A stretch of 64,000 nt of DNA, taken from NCBI GenBank assembly GCA_022711595.1, contig JAKLET010000017.1, positions 1 through 64,000 on the forward strand, written 5' to 3'. This document shows positions 17,916-26,820 of this stretch, piece by piece. Both the position numbers and the translations under genes were made by a program. Under the pieces are notes generated by a model, which was given only the letters and a program-made list of their open reading frames with translations, searched no databases and was not told where the DNA came from. The stretch is from Deltaproteobacteria bacterium. Lineage in GTDB: Bacteria > Desulfobacterota > Syntrophorhabdia > Syntrophorhabdales > Syntrophorhabdaceae. The stretch's first letter is position 1, and each line of letters begins with the position of its first letter.

Positions 17916-19613
17916 TTATTTCCGGCCTGCTTCACCGGTCATCTTTGCCCATGAATCGCGAAGCGAAACGATCCGGTTAAAGACCGGTTTGCCGGGCGCG
18001 GTGTCCTTCATGTCAGCGCAAAAATAACCAAGCCGCTCGAACTGGTACCTGTCCTCCGGCTTTGCAGCGGCGAGGCCGGCCTCAACGTAGCAGGGATAGA
18101 CCGTCTCCAGTGAATCGGGATTGAGAAGAGACGTGAAATCATCTTCGGAACCAGCAGGGTCCGCCGTTTTGAAAAGCCGGTCATAAAGGCGCACCTGTGC
18201 GGACAGGGCGTGACGAACCGAGACCCAGTGGATGACGCCGTCCACCTTGCGGCCATCCGGCGGCGGCGCGTTCTTCGTTTCAGGATCGAAGGTGCAATGG
18301 ATCTCGGTAATCCTGCCCGTTGCCTCGTCCTTTACCATGGAGGCGAACTTGATGATGTAGCAGTTCCGCAGGCGGACCTCTCGGCCGGGACCGAGGCGTT
18401 TGTACTTTTTCGGCGGGTCTTCCATGAAATCATCGCTTTCGATATAGATCTCCCTGGAAAAAGGTACCTTTCTTGTCCCCATATCTGGTTTCTGAGGATG
18501 ATTGGCGCACTCGACCTCCTCCGTTTTGTCGTCCGGGTAATTGTCGATGACAACCCGAAGAGGTCTCAGGACGGCCATGGCGCGCGGGGCGCGCTCACCC
18601 AGGTCATCCCGGACACAATGCTCAAGGAGGGCAATATCGACAAGGTTATCTTTCTTGGCAACGCCTATCCTGGCACAAAAGTCCCTGATCGCCTCCGGCG
18701 TATATCCGCGCCGCCTCATTCCGGCGACGGTGGGCATTCGCGGATCATCCCATCCGCTTACGTGATGACCCTCGACGAGTTCGATGAGCCTGCGTTTGCT
18801 CAGCATCGTGTAGCTCAGGTTGAGACGGGCGAACTCTATCTGCTGGGGTCTGTGACCCTCGATCAGCTCATTGACGAACCAGTCATAGAGCGGACGGTTG
18901 TTCTCGAATTCAAGGGTGCAGATGGAGTGCGTGATGTTCTCGACGGAGTCGGAAAGGCAGTGGGCAAAATCGTACATGGGGTATATGATCCAATCATCTC
19001 CGGTCCGGTAGTGGGGGGAGCGCTTGATCCGGTAGATGACGGGGTCGCGCATGGTGACGTTCGGAGACGCCATGTCTATCTTTGCCCGGAGCACGTGTGC
19101 GCCATCGGCAAACTCGCCCGCCCTCATTCTGGCGAAAAGGTCGAGGTTCTCCTCGACAGAACGGTCGCGATAAGGACTGTTCTTGCCCGGCTCGGTGAGC
19201 GTTCCCCGGTACTGCCTGATCTCGTCCGCGCTCAGGCTGCAGACGTAGGCCTTCCCTGATCTGATGAGAGTCACGGCGAACTGGTAGATCTTTTCGAAAT
19301 AATCGGAGGCAAAGAAAAGGCGGTCATCCCAGTCAAACCCGAGCCAGCGGATATCATTCTGTATAGATTCGACAAACTCCAGAGATTCACCGGCCGGGTC
19401 GGTATCGTCCATGCGCAGGTTGCAGGTACCTTTGTATTGAGAGGCTATGCCGAAATTAAGGCAAACAGACTTGGCATGCCCGATATGAAGGTATCCGTTG
19501 GGTTCCGGAGGGAAGCGCGTGGCGACGCGGTTGCCATGCTTGCCGGTTTGAAGGTCGTTGTCGATGATCTCCCTGATGAAATCACTTTGCTGCGGGTCAT
19601 CCCGATGTGTCAT
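17916..19613 (-). CDS. glnS: Glutaminyl-tRNA synthetase
   Basis: Class I synthetase charging tRNA-Gln directly. 565 residues, matching the bacterial family. The ATP site HIGH is at residues 43-46 within [15 protein letters not shown], and the KMSKS-equivalent is the MLSKR block near residue 270. A beta-barrel anticodon-binding half ([18 protein letters not shown]) completes it. Its presence means this organism need not use the Glu-tRNA-Gln amidotransferase route for glutamine. It lies between two tRNA-Gln(CUG) genes at 15005 and 19833. Confidence 0.97.
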   Translation of the reverse strand: MTHRDDPQQSDFIREIIDNDLQTGKHGNRVATRFPPEPNGYLHIGHAKSVCLNFGIASQYKGTCNLRMDDTDPAGESLEFVESIQNDIRWLGFDWDDRLFFASDYFEKIYQFAVTLIRSGKAYVCSLSADEIRQYRGTLTEPGKNSPYRDRSVEENLDLFARMRAGEFADGAHVLRAKIDMASPNVTMRDPVIYRIKRSPHYRTGDDWIIYPMYDFAHCLSDSVENITHSICTLEFENNRPLYDWFVNELIEGHRPQQIEFARLNLSYTMLSKRRLIELVEGHHVSGWDDPRMPTVAGMRRRGYTPEAIRDFCARIGVAKKDNLVDIALLEHCVRDDLGERAPRAMAVLRPLRVVIDNYPDDKTEEVECANHPQKPDMGTRKVPFSREIYIESDDFMEDPPKKYKRLGPGREVRLRNCYIIKFASMVKDEATGRITEIHCTFDPETKNAPPPDGRKVDGVIHWVSVRHALSAQVRLYDRLFKTADPAGSEDDFTSLLNPDSLETVYPCYVEAGLAAAKPEDRYQFERLGYFCADMKDTAPGKPVFNRIVSLRDSWAKMTGEAGRK

Positions 19614-19832
19614 GGCTGGTTTTCCTTCGATTATTTTTTTGTTTTTTTAACTATAAGCTTTGTTATGGATCGACCTTTTAATACCATAAACAGCCATTTT
19701 TTTCAATGTGTTGTAGTTTTCCGGAAAGCCGGGGACAATATGGCCGCAGGGCTCGCCGGCGTCGTTAACAAAGGGTACGCAATCCGTTTTGTATATAATG
19801 GGCATTTAACCCTCCAACCCCGTGAATACCCC

Positions 19833-19906
19833 TGGGGGATCGTCTAACGGCAGGACGCAAGATTCTGGATCTTGCTATCGAGGTTCGAATCCTTGTCCCC
19901 CAGCCA
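19833..19906 (+). tRNA. tRNA-Gln (anticodon CUG), second copy
   Basis: Acceptor stem TGGGGGA/TCCCCCA with G73 and an encoded CCA, D-stem GTCT/GGAC, anticodon stem CAAGA/TCTTG with loop TTCTGGA (CUG, G37), and T-arm CGAGG/CCTTG around TTCGAAT. It differs from the copy at 15005 in most stems, so it is not a recent duplicate. A TATAAT lies at 19794-19799 with TTAACA 23 bases further upstream. The promoter is plausible but the spacing is too long to be sure. Confidence 0.95.
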
Positions 19907-19913
19907 ATCCAAA

Positions 19914-20022
19914 AAGACAGTTTCGAAAAAACCGTGAACCGCGAAACGTAAAGCGATAGGCCTTATCTTTGCACCTTACGCTTTACTGTTTCATTCACGC
20001 CTTACGGTTTGAACGGTGGAAA
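19914..20022. repeat. Intergenic word repeats (class D)
   Basis: Spacer after the second tRNA-Gln. The left half reads CGTGAACCGCGAAACGTAAAG and the right half CACCTTACGCTTTACTG, ending with TTACGGTTTGAACGG. The halves are imperfect inverted partners. The same TTACG/CGTAA words recur near 27690, 51950 and 53320. No gene is seen in it. Confidence 0.65.
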
Positions 20023-20075
20023 TGCTTTTCGGGCGTCTTGATTTTTCCCGGTCAACCGTTTTATGCTTGGTTATC

Positions 20076-20798
20076 ATGAAATTGTACATACTCGGGACAG
20101 GAACTGCGATACCCAGGATCGAACGGGGGTCTTCGGCGTACCTGGTCACAACGCCCGGGGTAAACGTGCTCATAGACGTGGGGCCGGCAGTGGTGAGGCG
20201 GCTGCTGGAAAGGGGTTACGAGGTCGATGACGTCGATGTCCTGGTTCTCACGCATTTTCATGTTGACCATACGGCGGACCTTTCGACCTTTTTCTTCGCC
20301 TGCAATTACGGAAATGTGACAAGGACAAAACCGCTTACCATAATAGGCGGCAGGGGGATCGCCGGGTTCTACCGGGGCCTTCAGGCGATCTACCCCTGGG
20401 TCAGGCCGAAACAATACGGGCTGACGGTGCGGCGCCTTGTCAATAATTCCATGAAATTCGGCGGGGTCACGATCACCGCCGTTCCTGTGAACCACAACCC
20501 GGAGAGTATTGCTGTGAGGCTCGACGGCAAAAGATCTATCACCTTTTCCGGGGACACCGGCCACTCCCCGAACCTCACCAGGCTGGCGGACAGGACGAAT
20601 GTGCTTGTTGCCGAATGCTCCTTCCCGGAGCGCAAGGCGAAGGGACACTTAAACTTTGCCGCCCTCGACAAGATAGTGCAAAAGGCCAGGCCGAAACAGG
20701 TGGTTCTCACACACCTCTACCCGGACTGGGACGACTACAGGGGTGTCCTCCACGCGCCGTACCTGCTGGGCGAGGACGGAATGGAGATAACGCTGTAA
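20076..20798 (+). CDS. MBL-fold metallo-hydrolase (RNase Z-like)
   Basis: 240 residues from the ATG at 20076, chosen because MKLYILGTGTAIPRIERGSS matches the start of the beta-lactamase-fold family. An upstream in-frame ATG at 20016 would overlap repeat sequence. The metal site THFHVDHTAD is at residues 59-68, with later ligands in NHNPE and SGDTG, and a final HLYPDW block. It resembles RNase Z and related phosphodiesterases, but lacks features that would fix its substrate. It lies 219 bases upstream of ubiD on the same strand, and no functional link is evident. Confidence 0.85.
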   Translation: MKLYILGTGTAIPRIERGSSAYLVTTPGVNVLIDVGPAVVRRLLERGYEVDDVDVLVLTHFHVDHTADLSTFFFACNYGNVTRTKPLTIIGGRGIAGFYRGLQAIYPWVRPKQYGLTVRRLVNNSMKFGGVTITAVPVNHNPESIAVRLDGKRSITFSGDTGHSPNLTRLADRTNVLVAECSFPERKAKGHLNFAALDKIVQKARPKQVVLTHLYPDWDDYRGVLHAPYLLGEDGMEITL

Positions 20799-21017
20799 GG
20801 TCAGGGTGGTTCTGTGCCCCGACCATGCCTTTCAGATAAAAGGACATATCTCACGCCCGCTTCCAAGAATATTCGAAAAGATTAAAACCATGAAATGGCT
20901 ATGAAAATATGCTATTGTATTTTTTCCTTCACAAAATATTTTTGTCCTTTCGTTTGCCTCATTTATGGCCCATAGAACAGCAAGGACGCAAAGATCAACG
21001 ACCTGGAGGACCTGTTA
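20799..21017. other. Spacer before ubiD with one class F word
   Basis: 219 bases without a gene. 20840-20870 holds a reverse-strand copy of the GCGGGCGTGAGA ... GTCCTTTT word found also near 51570, 51910 and 53270. A strongly AT-rich stretch at 20885-20955 probably contains the promoter of the ubiD operon, but I could not pick a convincing -35/-10 pair. GGAGG precedes the ubiD start. Confidence 0.5.
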
Positions 21018-22454
21018 ATGGATTTGAAGAAGCTTATCACCATGTGGGAATCGAAGGGCCTGCTCAAGCGGATCGGTCAACCGGTTGAAGCCGAGCTTGA
21101 GGTTACCGAGATACTGCACCGTGTTTTTGCAAAGAATGGCCCCGCATTGCTTTTCGAAAACGTGAAAGGCGCAAAAATGCCCCTTATAACAAATATGTTT
21201 GGTACATGGCAGCGGATATGGGACATCTTTGGAGTTGATTCGCAGGATGCCCTTATGTCGCGCGTAAGGCCTCTTCTCGACATCGAACCCCCCAGGAGGT
21301 TTGTCGACAAGGCCAGGACCCTCTGGAAGATAAAAGAGGTTGCCGGTAATCTGCCGAAAGAAGTGGGCAAGGCCCAATGCCAGAACCATGTTTTCATGGG
21401 AGACGAGATAAATCTGGGCGACCTCCCGATCATCAAGTGCTGGCCCAATGATGCCGGCAGGTTCATCACACTGCCGGTGGTTGTAACAAAGGACCCTGAA
21501 AGGGGCATCCAGAATTTCGGGATGTACCGAATGCAGGTGATCGATGAGAGGACGACCGCCATGCACTGGCATCCCGGAAAAGGTGCCGACATTCACTGCC
21601 GGACGTCGAAAAAGCTCGGCAAACCCCTTGAAGCGGCGTGTGTGCTCGGCTGTGAGCCGGCCGTGACCTATTGCGCCACCGCCCCCCTTCCGCCCGACAT
21701 CAATGAACTTGTTCTTGCCGGCATGCTCATGGACGAACCGGTGGAAATTGTAAGGTGCAAGACCGTTGACCTCATGGTCCCCGCGCGGAGCCAGATAGTG
21801 CTTGAAGGATATGTCGACGGATCGGAAACATTTCCCGAGGGGCCCTTTGGGGACCATACCGGCTACTACACGCCCCGGAGACCCTTTCCTGTCTTCCATA
21901 TCACCGCTATCACAACCGACGCCGATCCGATCTATCCCTCAACCGTCGTGGGATGGCCTCCCTTTGAGGACGCACTCCTTGGAAAGCTCACGGAAAGAAT
22001 ATTCCTTCCCTTCATCAAATTCATCATCCCAGATATCAAGGATATGGCCCTGCCCGTTGCGGGCCTCTTTCATAATCTCGTTTTTGCATCAATAGACAAG
22101 CAATATCCCGGGCAGGCCTACAAGGTCATGGATTCCATCTGGGGCCTGGGACAGCTCTCCACCTCAAAAGTGGTTGTTGTATTCGACGGTGATGTCGATC
22201 TGCATAAGGAAGATGAAGTGCTCTTCCATTTGGGAAACAACATAGACCCCCTGCGGGACGTTGTGATCAAAAAGGGGCCGCTTGACATCCTTGACCATGC
22301 TTCGCTGGAAGAAGGCTTTGGCGGCAAGATGGGGATAGACGCCACAAGAAAACTCCCCGAAGAAGGTTATAAACGACAGTGGCCGGACAGGGCCATCATG
22401 GACGAGGAAACGAAAAGAAAGATAGACGCATTATGGAGCCAGTTAGGACTATAG
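21018..22454 (+). CDS. ubiD: UbiD family decarboxylase
   Basis: Prenyl-FMN-dependent, non-oxidative decarboxylase of an aromatic or unsaturated carboxylate. 478 residues, typical of the family. It shows the ALLFENVKG N-terminal block, the RSGYEG-equivalent MYRMQVID region, the EGPFGDHTGYYTP block with the catalytic glutamate near residue 275, and the ASIDKQYPGQA segment. It starts a seven-gene plus-strand operon that also encodes a prenyltransferase, an LpdD-like chaperone and UbiX. That context suggests decarboxylation in menaquinone synthesis (the late futalosine step, MqnL-like). An aromatic-acid decarboxylase in catabolism is an alternative. Confidence 0.93.
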   Translation: MDLKKLITMWESKGLLKRIGQPVEAELEVTEILHRVFAKNGPALLFENVKGAKMPLITNMFGTWQRIWDIFGVDSQDALMSRVRPLLDIEPPRRFVDKARTLWKIKEVAGNLPKEVGKAQCQNHVFMGDEINLGDLPIIKCWPNDAGRFITLPVVVTKDPERGIQNFGMYRMQVIDERTTAMHWHPGKGADIHCRTSKKLGKPLEAACVLGCEPAVTYCATAPLPPDINELVLAGMLMDEPVEIVRCKTVDLMVPARSQIVLEGYVDGSETFPEGPFGDHTGYYTPRRPFPVFHITAITTDADPIYPSTVVGWPPFEDALLGKLTERIFLPFIKFIIPDIKDMALPVAGLFHNLVFASIDKQYPGQAYKVMDSIWGLGQLSTSKVVVVFDGDVDLHKEDEVLFHLGNNIDPLRDVVIKKGPLDILDHASLEEGFGGKMGIDATRKLPEEGYKRQWPDRAIMDEETKRKIDALWSQLGL

Positions 22455-23317
22455 GATCGAAAATACTTCATTTCACGGAACTCGTCAAGTTCGAGCACAG
22501 TGTCTTTGCTCTGCCTTACGTGCTGATGTCACTCTTTCTCGTTTTCGACGGCAACGTAGAGATGCGCACCACACTGTGGGTCATCGCCTGCATGATAAGC
22601 GCGCGAAGTGCCGCCATGTCCTTCAACAGGATCGCGGATTTCCATTTTGACAGGAAGAACAAGAGGACAAGCGGGCGGCCGCTCCAGACAGGCAAGGTCA
22701 AGCTCGCAGAAGCATGGGTTTTTACCGTCATAATGGCCCTGGCGTTCGTTTTCTCATCATGGATGCTGAACATGCCCTCGTTCATCCTGTCCTTTGTGGC
22801 CCTGTCAGTACTCTTCGGCTACTCCTTCATGAAACGCCTTACATGGCTCTCGCATTGGGTACTGGGAATCTGCCTGGGCCTGGGACCGGTCGGCGTCTGG
22901 GTTGCCGTCCGCGCGGATATCGAACCGGTGGGCATCCTCCTCGGTGCCGGTGTGGCCTTATGGGTAGCGGGGTTCGACATCATATACGCCACGCAGGACC
23001 AGGACTTTGACAGGGAGGAGGGCCTCAGGTCAATTCCATCGCGGTTCGGGACCGGTAACGCGCTCATTATTTCACGGTTCTGTCACATTGTCACGGTCGG
23101 CATGTTCCTTGCCGCGGGTTTCGTCAGTGATATGGGGCCTTATTATTACACAGGTCTTTTCTGTGTTACCCTGTGCCTTTTTTATGAGCACCTGATCCTG
23201 AAAAAACACGGTCTTTCCCGTATCAATGAGGCCTTTTTCACGGTGAACGGTGCGGTCAGTGTTCTTTTTTTCCTTTTTTCCGTAATTGATATTCTATTCT
23301 ACAGGAGGCTTCCATGA
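22433..23317 (+). CDS. ubiA: UbiA family prenyltransferase (MqnP-like)
   Basis: Integral membrane enzyme adding a polyprenyl chain to an aromatic ring. 294 residues from the ATG at 22433, which overlaps the ubiD stop by 22 bases. The first Asp-rich motif is in NRIADFHFDRKNKRTSGRPL (residues 65-84) and the second in DQDFDREEG (about 188-196). Seven to nine hydrophobic helices follow. Pairing with UbiD fits MqnP/MqnL of the futalosine menaquinone pathway. The exact ring substrate cannot be read from the sequence. Confidence 0.92.
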   Translation: MEPVRTIGSKILHFTELVKFEHSVFALPYVLMSLFLVFDGNVEMRTTLWVIACMISARSAAMSFNRIADFHFDRKNKRTSGRPLQTGKVKLAEAWVFTVIMALAFVFSSWMLNMPSFILSFVALSVLFGYSFMKRLTWLSHWVLGICLGLGPVGVWVAVRADIEPVGILLGAGVALWVAGFDIIYATQDQDFDREEGLRSIPSRFGTGNALIISRFCHIVTVGMFLAAGFVSDMGPYYYTGLFCVTLCLFYEHLILKKHGLSRINEAFFTVNGAVSVLFFLFSVIDILFYRRLP

Positions 23318-24198
23318 AGCGATGCACATTCGTGCTCATCCTCATAACGCTTGCTATTATACCCTTTTCCCTGCCGGCAAACGACTTCAGGGTGGGGTTG
23401 ATGCCCGCAAAAGAATCGCTCCCTTTCTATGCCGAGGAAAAACTGCAGATATTCAAAAAACATGGCATCAATCTCATCGCCGTACCGTTCAGGAGCGCCC
23501 TCGAGCGGGACAGCGCTTTCGAGGCGGGTAAGATAGACGGGGCCATTAACGATATAGTGGGAACGACGCTTCTCGCAAAAAGCGGCCGGAATATCAAGAT
23601 AGTCAGGACCATTGCGAAACCCGCCAGGAAATCCCCGGTCTTCTCGGTCATGGCAACACCAACTGAAAAAGGTTTACGGGAAACAGCCGTGTCCTACAAC
23701 ACCGTAATTGAGTATGTAACGGACCGGATCATGGAAAAAGAGAAACTGGCCGGTACAATGAAAAAGGTTGAGATAAAAAGCGTTCCCATGAGGATGCAGC
23801 TCCTGCTCGATGGGAAGGTGGGCTACGCAACCATAGCCGAGCCCCTGGCAACGTACATGGGGATGAAGGGCGCGAAGAGGGTCTACACCGACGTTGACGT
23901 GAAAGGTTCCCACGTTGTTTTCGTTACCCGCGGTGATCTGGACCGGTCTTTTTTAAGAAACCTCATCAATGCCTACGATGATCTCTGCGGGGAAACAAAC
24001 AAAAGAAAAGGCGAGTTCAAGGACCTCCTCTGGAAAAAACTTGCACTGCCTGACGAATTGAGGACCGGCTATCACATTCCCGATCTCATCACAAAGGAAG
24101 TTCCGAAGCGGGAAGAGGTCGAAGATGTCCATGCATGGATGCGGGCAAAAGGTCTTCTGAAAAACAAGATAGGATACGAAAAACTCGTTCATGAATAA
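23314..24198 (+). CDS. ABC transporter substrate-binding protein (NMT1/SsuA type)
   Basis: 294 residues with a clear signal peptide (hydrophobic residues 5-21, then ANDF), so it is periplasmic. The body looks like the NMT1/THI5/SsuA binding-protein fold: GLMPAKESLPFYAEEK at the start, a FEAGKIDGAINDIVG segment and YATIAEPLATYM. MqnA and MqnD enzymes share this fold but are cytosolic; the signal peptide and the two following transporter genes argue for import. It overlaps ubiA by four bases and the ATPase gene by eight. The ligand is unknown. Confidence 0.85.
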   Translation: MKRCTFVLILITLAIIPFSLPANDFRVGLMPAKESLPFYAEEKLQIFKKHGINLIAVPFRSALERDSAFEAGKIDGAINDIVGTTLLAKSGRNIKIVRTIAKPARKSPVFSVMATPTEKGLRETAVSYNTVIEYVTDRIMEKEKLAGTMKKVEIKSVPMRMQLLLDGKVGYATIAEPLATYMGMKGAKRVYTDVDVKGSHVVFVTRGDLDRSFLRNLINAYDDLCGETNKRKGEFKDLLWKKLALPDELRTGYHIPDLITKEVPKREEVEDVHAWMRAKGLLKNKIGYEKLVHE

Positions 24199-24961
24199 AC
24201 AGATGGTCCGCGTCGAGAATCTCTCTTTTTCATACAGGGATCATAATGAAGATGTGAGGATCCTCGACGACATAAATCTGGGGTTGGAAAGGGGCGGGAT
24301 CCTATCAATTATTGGGCCCTCCGGCTGCGGTAAGACAACACTGCTATACAATGTTGCCGGTCTTCGCATGCCTGGATCCGGGAATGTCTACGTCAATGGC
24401 GTTCTCGTAACCGGACCCAGGGAGAAAACCGGCATAATATTCCAGCATTTCGGCCTCCTGCCGTGGAAGACGGCCCTTGAAAACGCGACGCTGGGGCTAA
24501 AGATCAGGGGGATTTCCGGGGACGACAAAAAAAGAATGGTCTTGTCCATCATGAAACATCTCGATATCGTCCATCTTTCCGAAAAATACCCTAAACATTT
24601 AAGCGGCGGTGAGAAGCAAAGGTTTGCCATAGCGAGAGCGCTTGTGATGAAACCCGACCTGCTCCTGCTTGATGAACCATTCTCATCACTGGACGCTTTG
24701 ACGAGGGAGTCCCTCCAGGAGGCCCTCCTTCATATCTGGAGAGAATGGCAGCTTACCATAATTCTTGTCACCCACGACATTGAAGAGGCCGTCTTTGTGG
24801 GTACCGAGATAATTGTTCTCGATAAGTCGGGCATAATAAAGCAACATCAAAGACTGAACGGTGAAAAGGGCAATGGCTTCCGTAACAGCCCCGTTTTCCA
24901 CGAAACGACTGCTGCGCTTCGTGAATGTATGAGAAGGATCCTCAATGAAGACCATGTATAA
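24191..24961 (+). CDS. ABC transporter ATP-binding protein (SsuB/TauB type)
   Basis: 256 residues. Walker A is GPSGCGKTTLL, the Q-loop follows in IIFQHFGLLPWKTALEN, the signature is LSGGEKQRFAIARAL, Walker B is LLLLDEPFSSLD and the H-loop is VTHDIEEAV. This is the nitrate/sulfonate/taurine/thiamine-precursor importer class. It overlaps the binding-protein gene (eight bases) and the permease gene (17 bases), so the three make one complete importer. Confidence 0.93.
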   Translation: MNKQMVRVENLSFSYRDHNEDVRILDDINLGLERGGILSIIGPSGCGKTTLLYNVAGLRMPGSGNVYVNGVLVTGPREKTGIIFQHFGLLPWKTALENATLGLKIRGISGDDKKRMVLSIMKHLDIVHLSEKYPKHLSGGEKQRFAIARALVMKPDLLLLDEPFSSLDALTRESLQEALLHIWREWQLTIILVTHDIEEAVFVGTEIIVLDKSGIIKQHQRLNGEKGNGFRNSPVFHETTAALRECMRRILNEDHV

Positions 24962-25679
24962 GGAAATACTGGCCGTGTGTTTTCTCCTGGCATTCTGGTA
25001 TGCCCTGTCCCTCCTTGTCAACAGCAACGTAATACCGCCGCCGCACACCGTGTTCCGCAACTTCCTCAACGAAGATCCCCTTCTCTTCATAAAGCACTTT
25101 ACCGCGAGTTTCATGCGAATACTCTCCGCCCTCCTGCTGTCAATCGCCTTCGGCGTACCCGCAGGAATTCTCATTGGAAGGTCAAGGCTGCTCGACAAGC
25201 TCACAAGCTCTGTTATATACATTGTTTATCCTGTTCCAAAGATCGTTTTCCTCCCAATTGTGATCATTCTTCTGGGGCTGGGCAACTCTTCAAAGATATT
25301 CATCATATTCTTTATAGTTTTTTTCCAGATACTCGTTACGACAAAGGATGCGGCAAAATCTATAGGCGATGAGGAGATCCTTTCCGTGAGATCTCTGGGG
25401 GGAAGCACCATGGATGTTTTCCGGCACGTGATCATTCCGGCAATTCTTCCCGGCATCTTCACCTCCGCCAGGATCGCCATCGGTACATGTGTTGCCGTGC
25501 TCTTTTTCGTTGAGTCATTCGCAACCGAAGAGGGACTCGGATATCTCATCATCGACTCGTGGTCGAAATTCGATTACATACTCATGTATAATGCCATTAT
25601 TGCCATGGGGACGCTGGGGCTGATATTGTACATGGCTGTTGACCGTCTCCAAAAATACCTCTGTCCGTGGATGGACTGA
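24945..25679 (+). CDS. ABC transporter permease (SsuC/TauC type)
   Basis: 244 residues with about six hydrophobic segments. The EAA-like coupling loop is at SVRSLGGSTMDVFRHVIIPAILPG (residues about 147-169). The N-terminal FWYALSLLVNSNVIPPPHTVF is typical of this permease class. It completes the importer encoded inside the ubiD-ubiX operon. Confidence 0.9.
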   Translation: MKTMYKEILAVCFLLAFWYALSLLVNSNVIPPPHTVFRNFLNEDPLLFIKHFTASFMRILSALLLSIAFGVPAGILIGRSRLLDKLTSSVIYIVYPVPKIVFLPIVIILLGLGNSSKIFIIFFIVFFQILVTTKDAAKSIGDEEILSVRSLGGSTMDVFRHVIIPAILPGIFTSARIAIGTCVAVLFFVESFATEEGLGYLIIDSWSKFDYILMYNAIIAMGTLGLILYMAVDRLQKYLCPWMD

Positions 25680-25694
25680 TAAGGTGCGTGGTGG

Positions 25695-26072
25695 ATGGAA
25701 ACTTTTACGTTAAGAAACGGTATCGGTTCTTTTGTCATTGAGGGGAATGTCCTGCCCATGGGAAAGGACATTCTTGTTGTGCTCTCCGGCGGCGAGGGGC
25801 ATATAGGGGCGATCGGGATGGCCGAACCCCGCCCAAGCATGCGAAACCCCGGCATGACCAGTTCCTCAAGTTCCGTATTCACCTATGCCGGCCACAAGGA
25901 AGATGTCGTTGTCAAAGAGATCTCGGAGTTCCTCTCAAAGGAAATGAACCGTAAAGTTGTTGTTGTTGCCGGGCTCCACTGGAGAAACCTCAATGGCGAA
26001 GAGATAGCCGCGGTAATAGAATCGTGCCGTGTTCTCGCAAAAAAGATAGTTCAAAGGACAGGAAAGACATGA
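25695..26072 (+). CDS. LpdD-like prenylated-flavin chaperone
   Basis: 125 residues. The blocks GGEGHIGAIGMAEPRPS, YAGHKEDVVVKEISEFLSKE and VVVVAGLHWRNLNGEEI resemble LpdD, the small protein encoded with UbiD- and UbiX-type subunits of gallate decarboxylase in lactobacilli, which is thought to help deliver or mature prenyl-FMN. Assignment rests on my memory of the family pattern and on the neighbours: ubiX overlaps its stop (ATGA) and ubiD is in the same operon. No signal peptide or membrane segment is seen. Confidence 0.7.
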   Translation: METFTLRNGIGSFVIEGNVLPMGKDILVVLSGGEGHIGAIGMAEPRPSMRNPGMTSSSSSVFTYAGHKEDVVVKEISEFLSKEMNRKVVVVAGLHWRNLNGEEIAAVIESCRVLAKKIVQRTGKT

Positions 26073-26656
26073 AACGCATTATAGTCGGCATAACCGGTGC
26101 GAGCGGTGTTATTTATGGTATCAGGCTTCTGGACATATTGCGGGCGCATCAGGTTGAATCTCACCTCATACTCTCCGGTGCCGCGAAAAGAAATATCAGA
26201 ATTGAAACTAACTTCACTGTGGAAGAAGTGGAAAAGATGGCCGGCAGGGTCCATGGCGTGGATGACCTCGCGGCTTCGGTATCAAGCGGTTCCTTCAGGA
26301 CTGACGGGATGGTGATAGCACCGTGTACCATCAAAACCCTGTCTGGTATAGCCAATTCATACACTGAGAATCTCATTACAAGAGCGGCCGATGTCTGTCT
26401 GAAAGAAAAGAGAAGGCTCACTCTCGTGGTAAGGGAAACACCCCTTCACAAGGGGCACCTTGAGTTGATGGTGAAGGCGGCCGATCTCGGGGCGGTCATC
26501 CTTCCACCTGTGCCCGCCTTCTATTCTGGGCCGAAATCGCTGGATGACATCATCGACCACACCCTTGGGAAAATACTCGATATCATGAATATTGAACATG
26601 ATCTTTTCAAAAGGTGGGGCTCAGTCACAAAGGCATTCAATCCGCACAGGACATAG
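26069..26656 (+). CDS. ubiX: UbiX flavin prenyltransferase
   Basis: Makes prenyl-FMN from FMN and dimethylallyl phosphate for UbiD enzymes. 195 residues from the ATG at 26069, which overlaps the previous stop. The N-terminal IVGITGASGVIYGIRLL FMN-binding loop, APCTIKTLSGIANSYTENLI, the RRLTLVVRETPLHKGHLE block and the PPVPAFYSGPKSLDDIIDHT end are all classic. It ends the operon and supplies the cofactor for the UbiD encoded at its start. Confidence 0.96.
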   Translation: MKRIIVGITGASGVIYGIRLLDILRAHQVESHLILSGAAKRNIRIETNFTVEEVEKMAGRVHGVDDLAASVSSGSFRTDGMVIAPCTIKTLSGIANSYTENLITRAADVCLKEKRRLTLVVRETPLHKGHLELMVKAADLGAVILPPVPAFYSGPKSLDDIIDHTLGKILDIMNIEHDLFKRWGSVTKAFNPHRT

Positions 26657-26820
26657 GCCGTTTACCGGTCAACCTGTGCAGCCCTTTATCTGTGTTCCGG
26701 CGAGCAGGTACGGGTTATGTCTTTTACCTCTTTTTTCATCGTGAAACCACGGAACTGCCGAAACGGTCCTTCGCCTTCTTTCCGTGGAAAAATAATCATA
26801 TATCGTATACAATCAATAAA

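Noticed and set aside
18210-19259. Long plus-strand open frame opposite glnS
   Set aside because: It is the antisense shadow of a well-conserved synthetase, with no ribosome-binding site or recognisable domain.
19437-19847. Open frame between glnS and tRNA-Gln on plus
   Set aside because: It mostly overlaps glnS antisense and runs into the tRNA; no start signal.
21015-21899. Minus-strand 294-codon open frame opposite ubiD
   Set aside because: Shadow of ubiD caused by codon bias; no family features.
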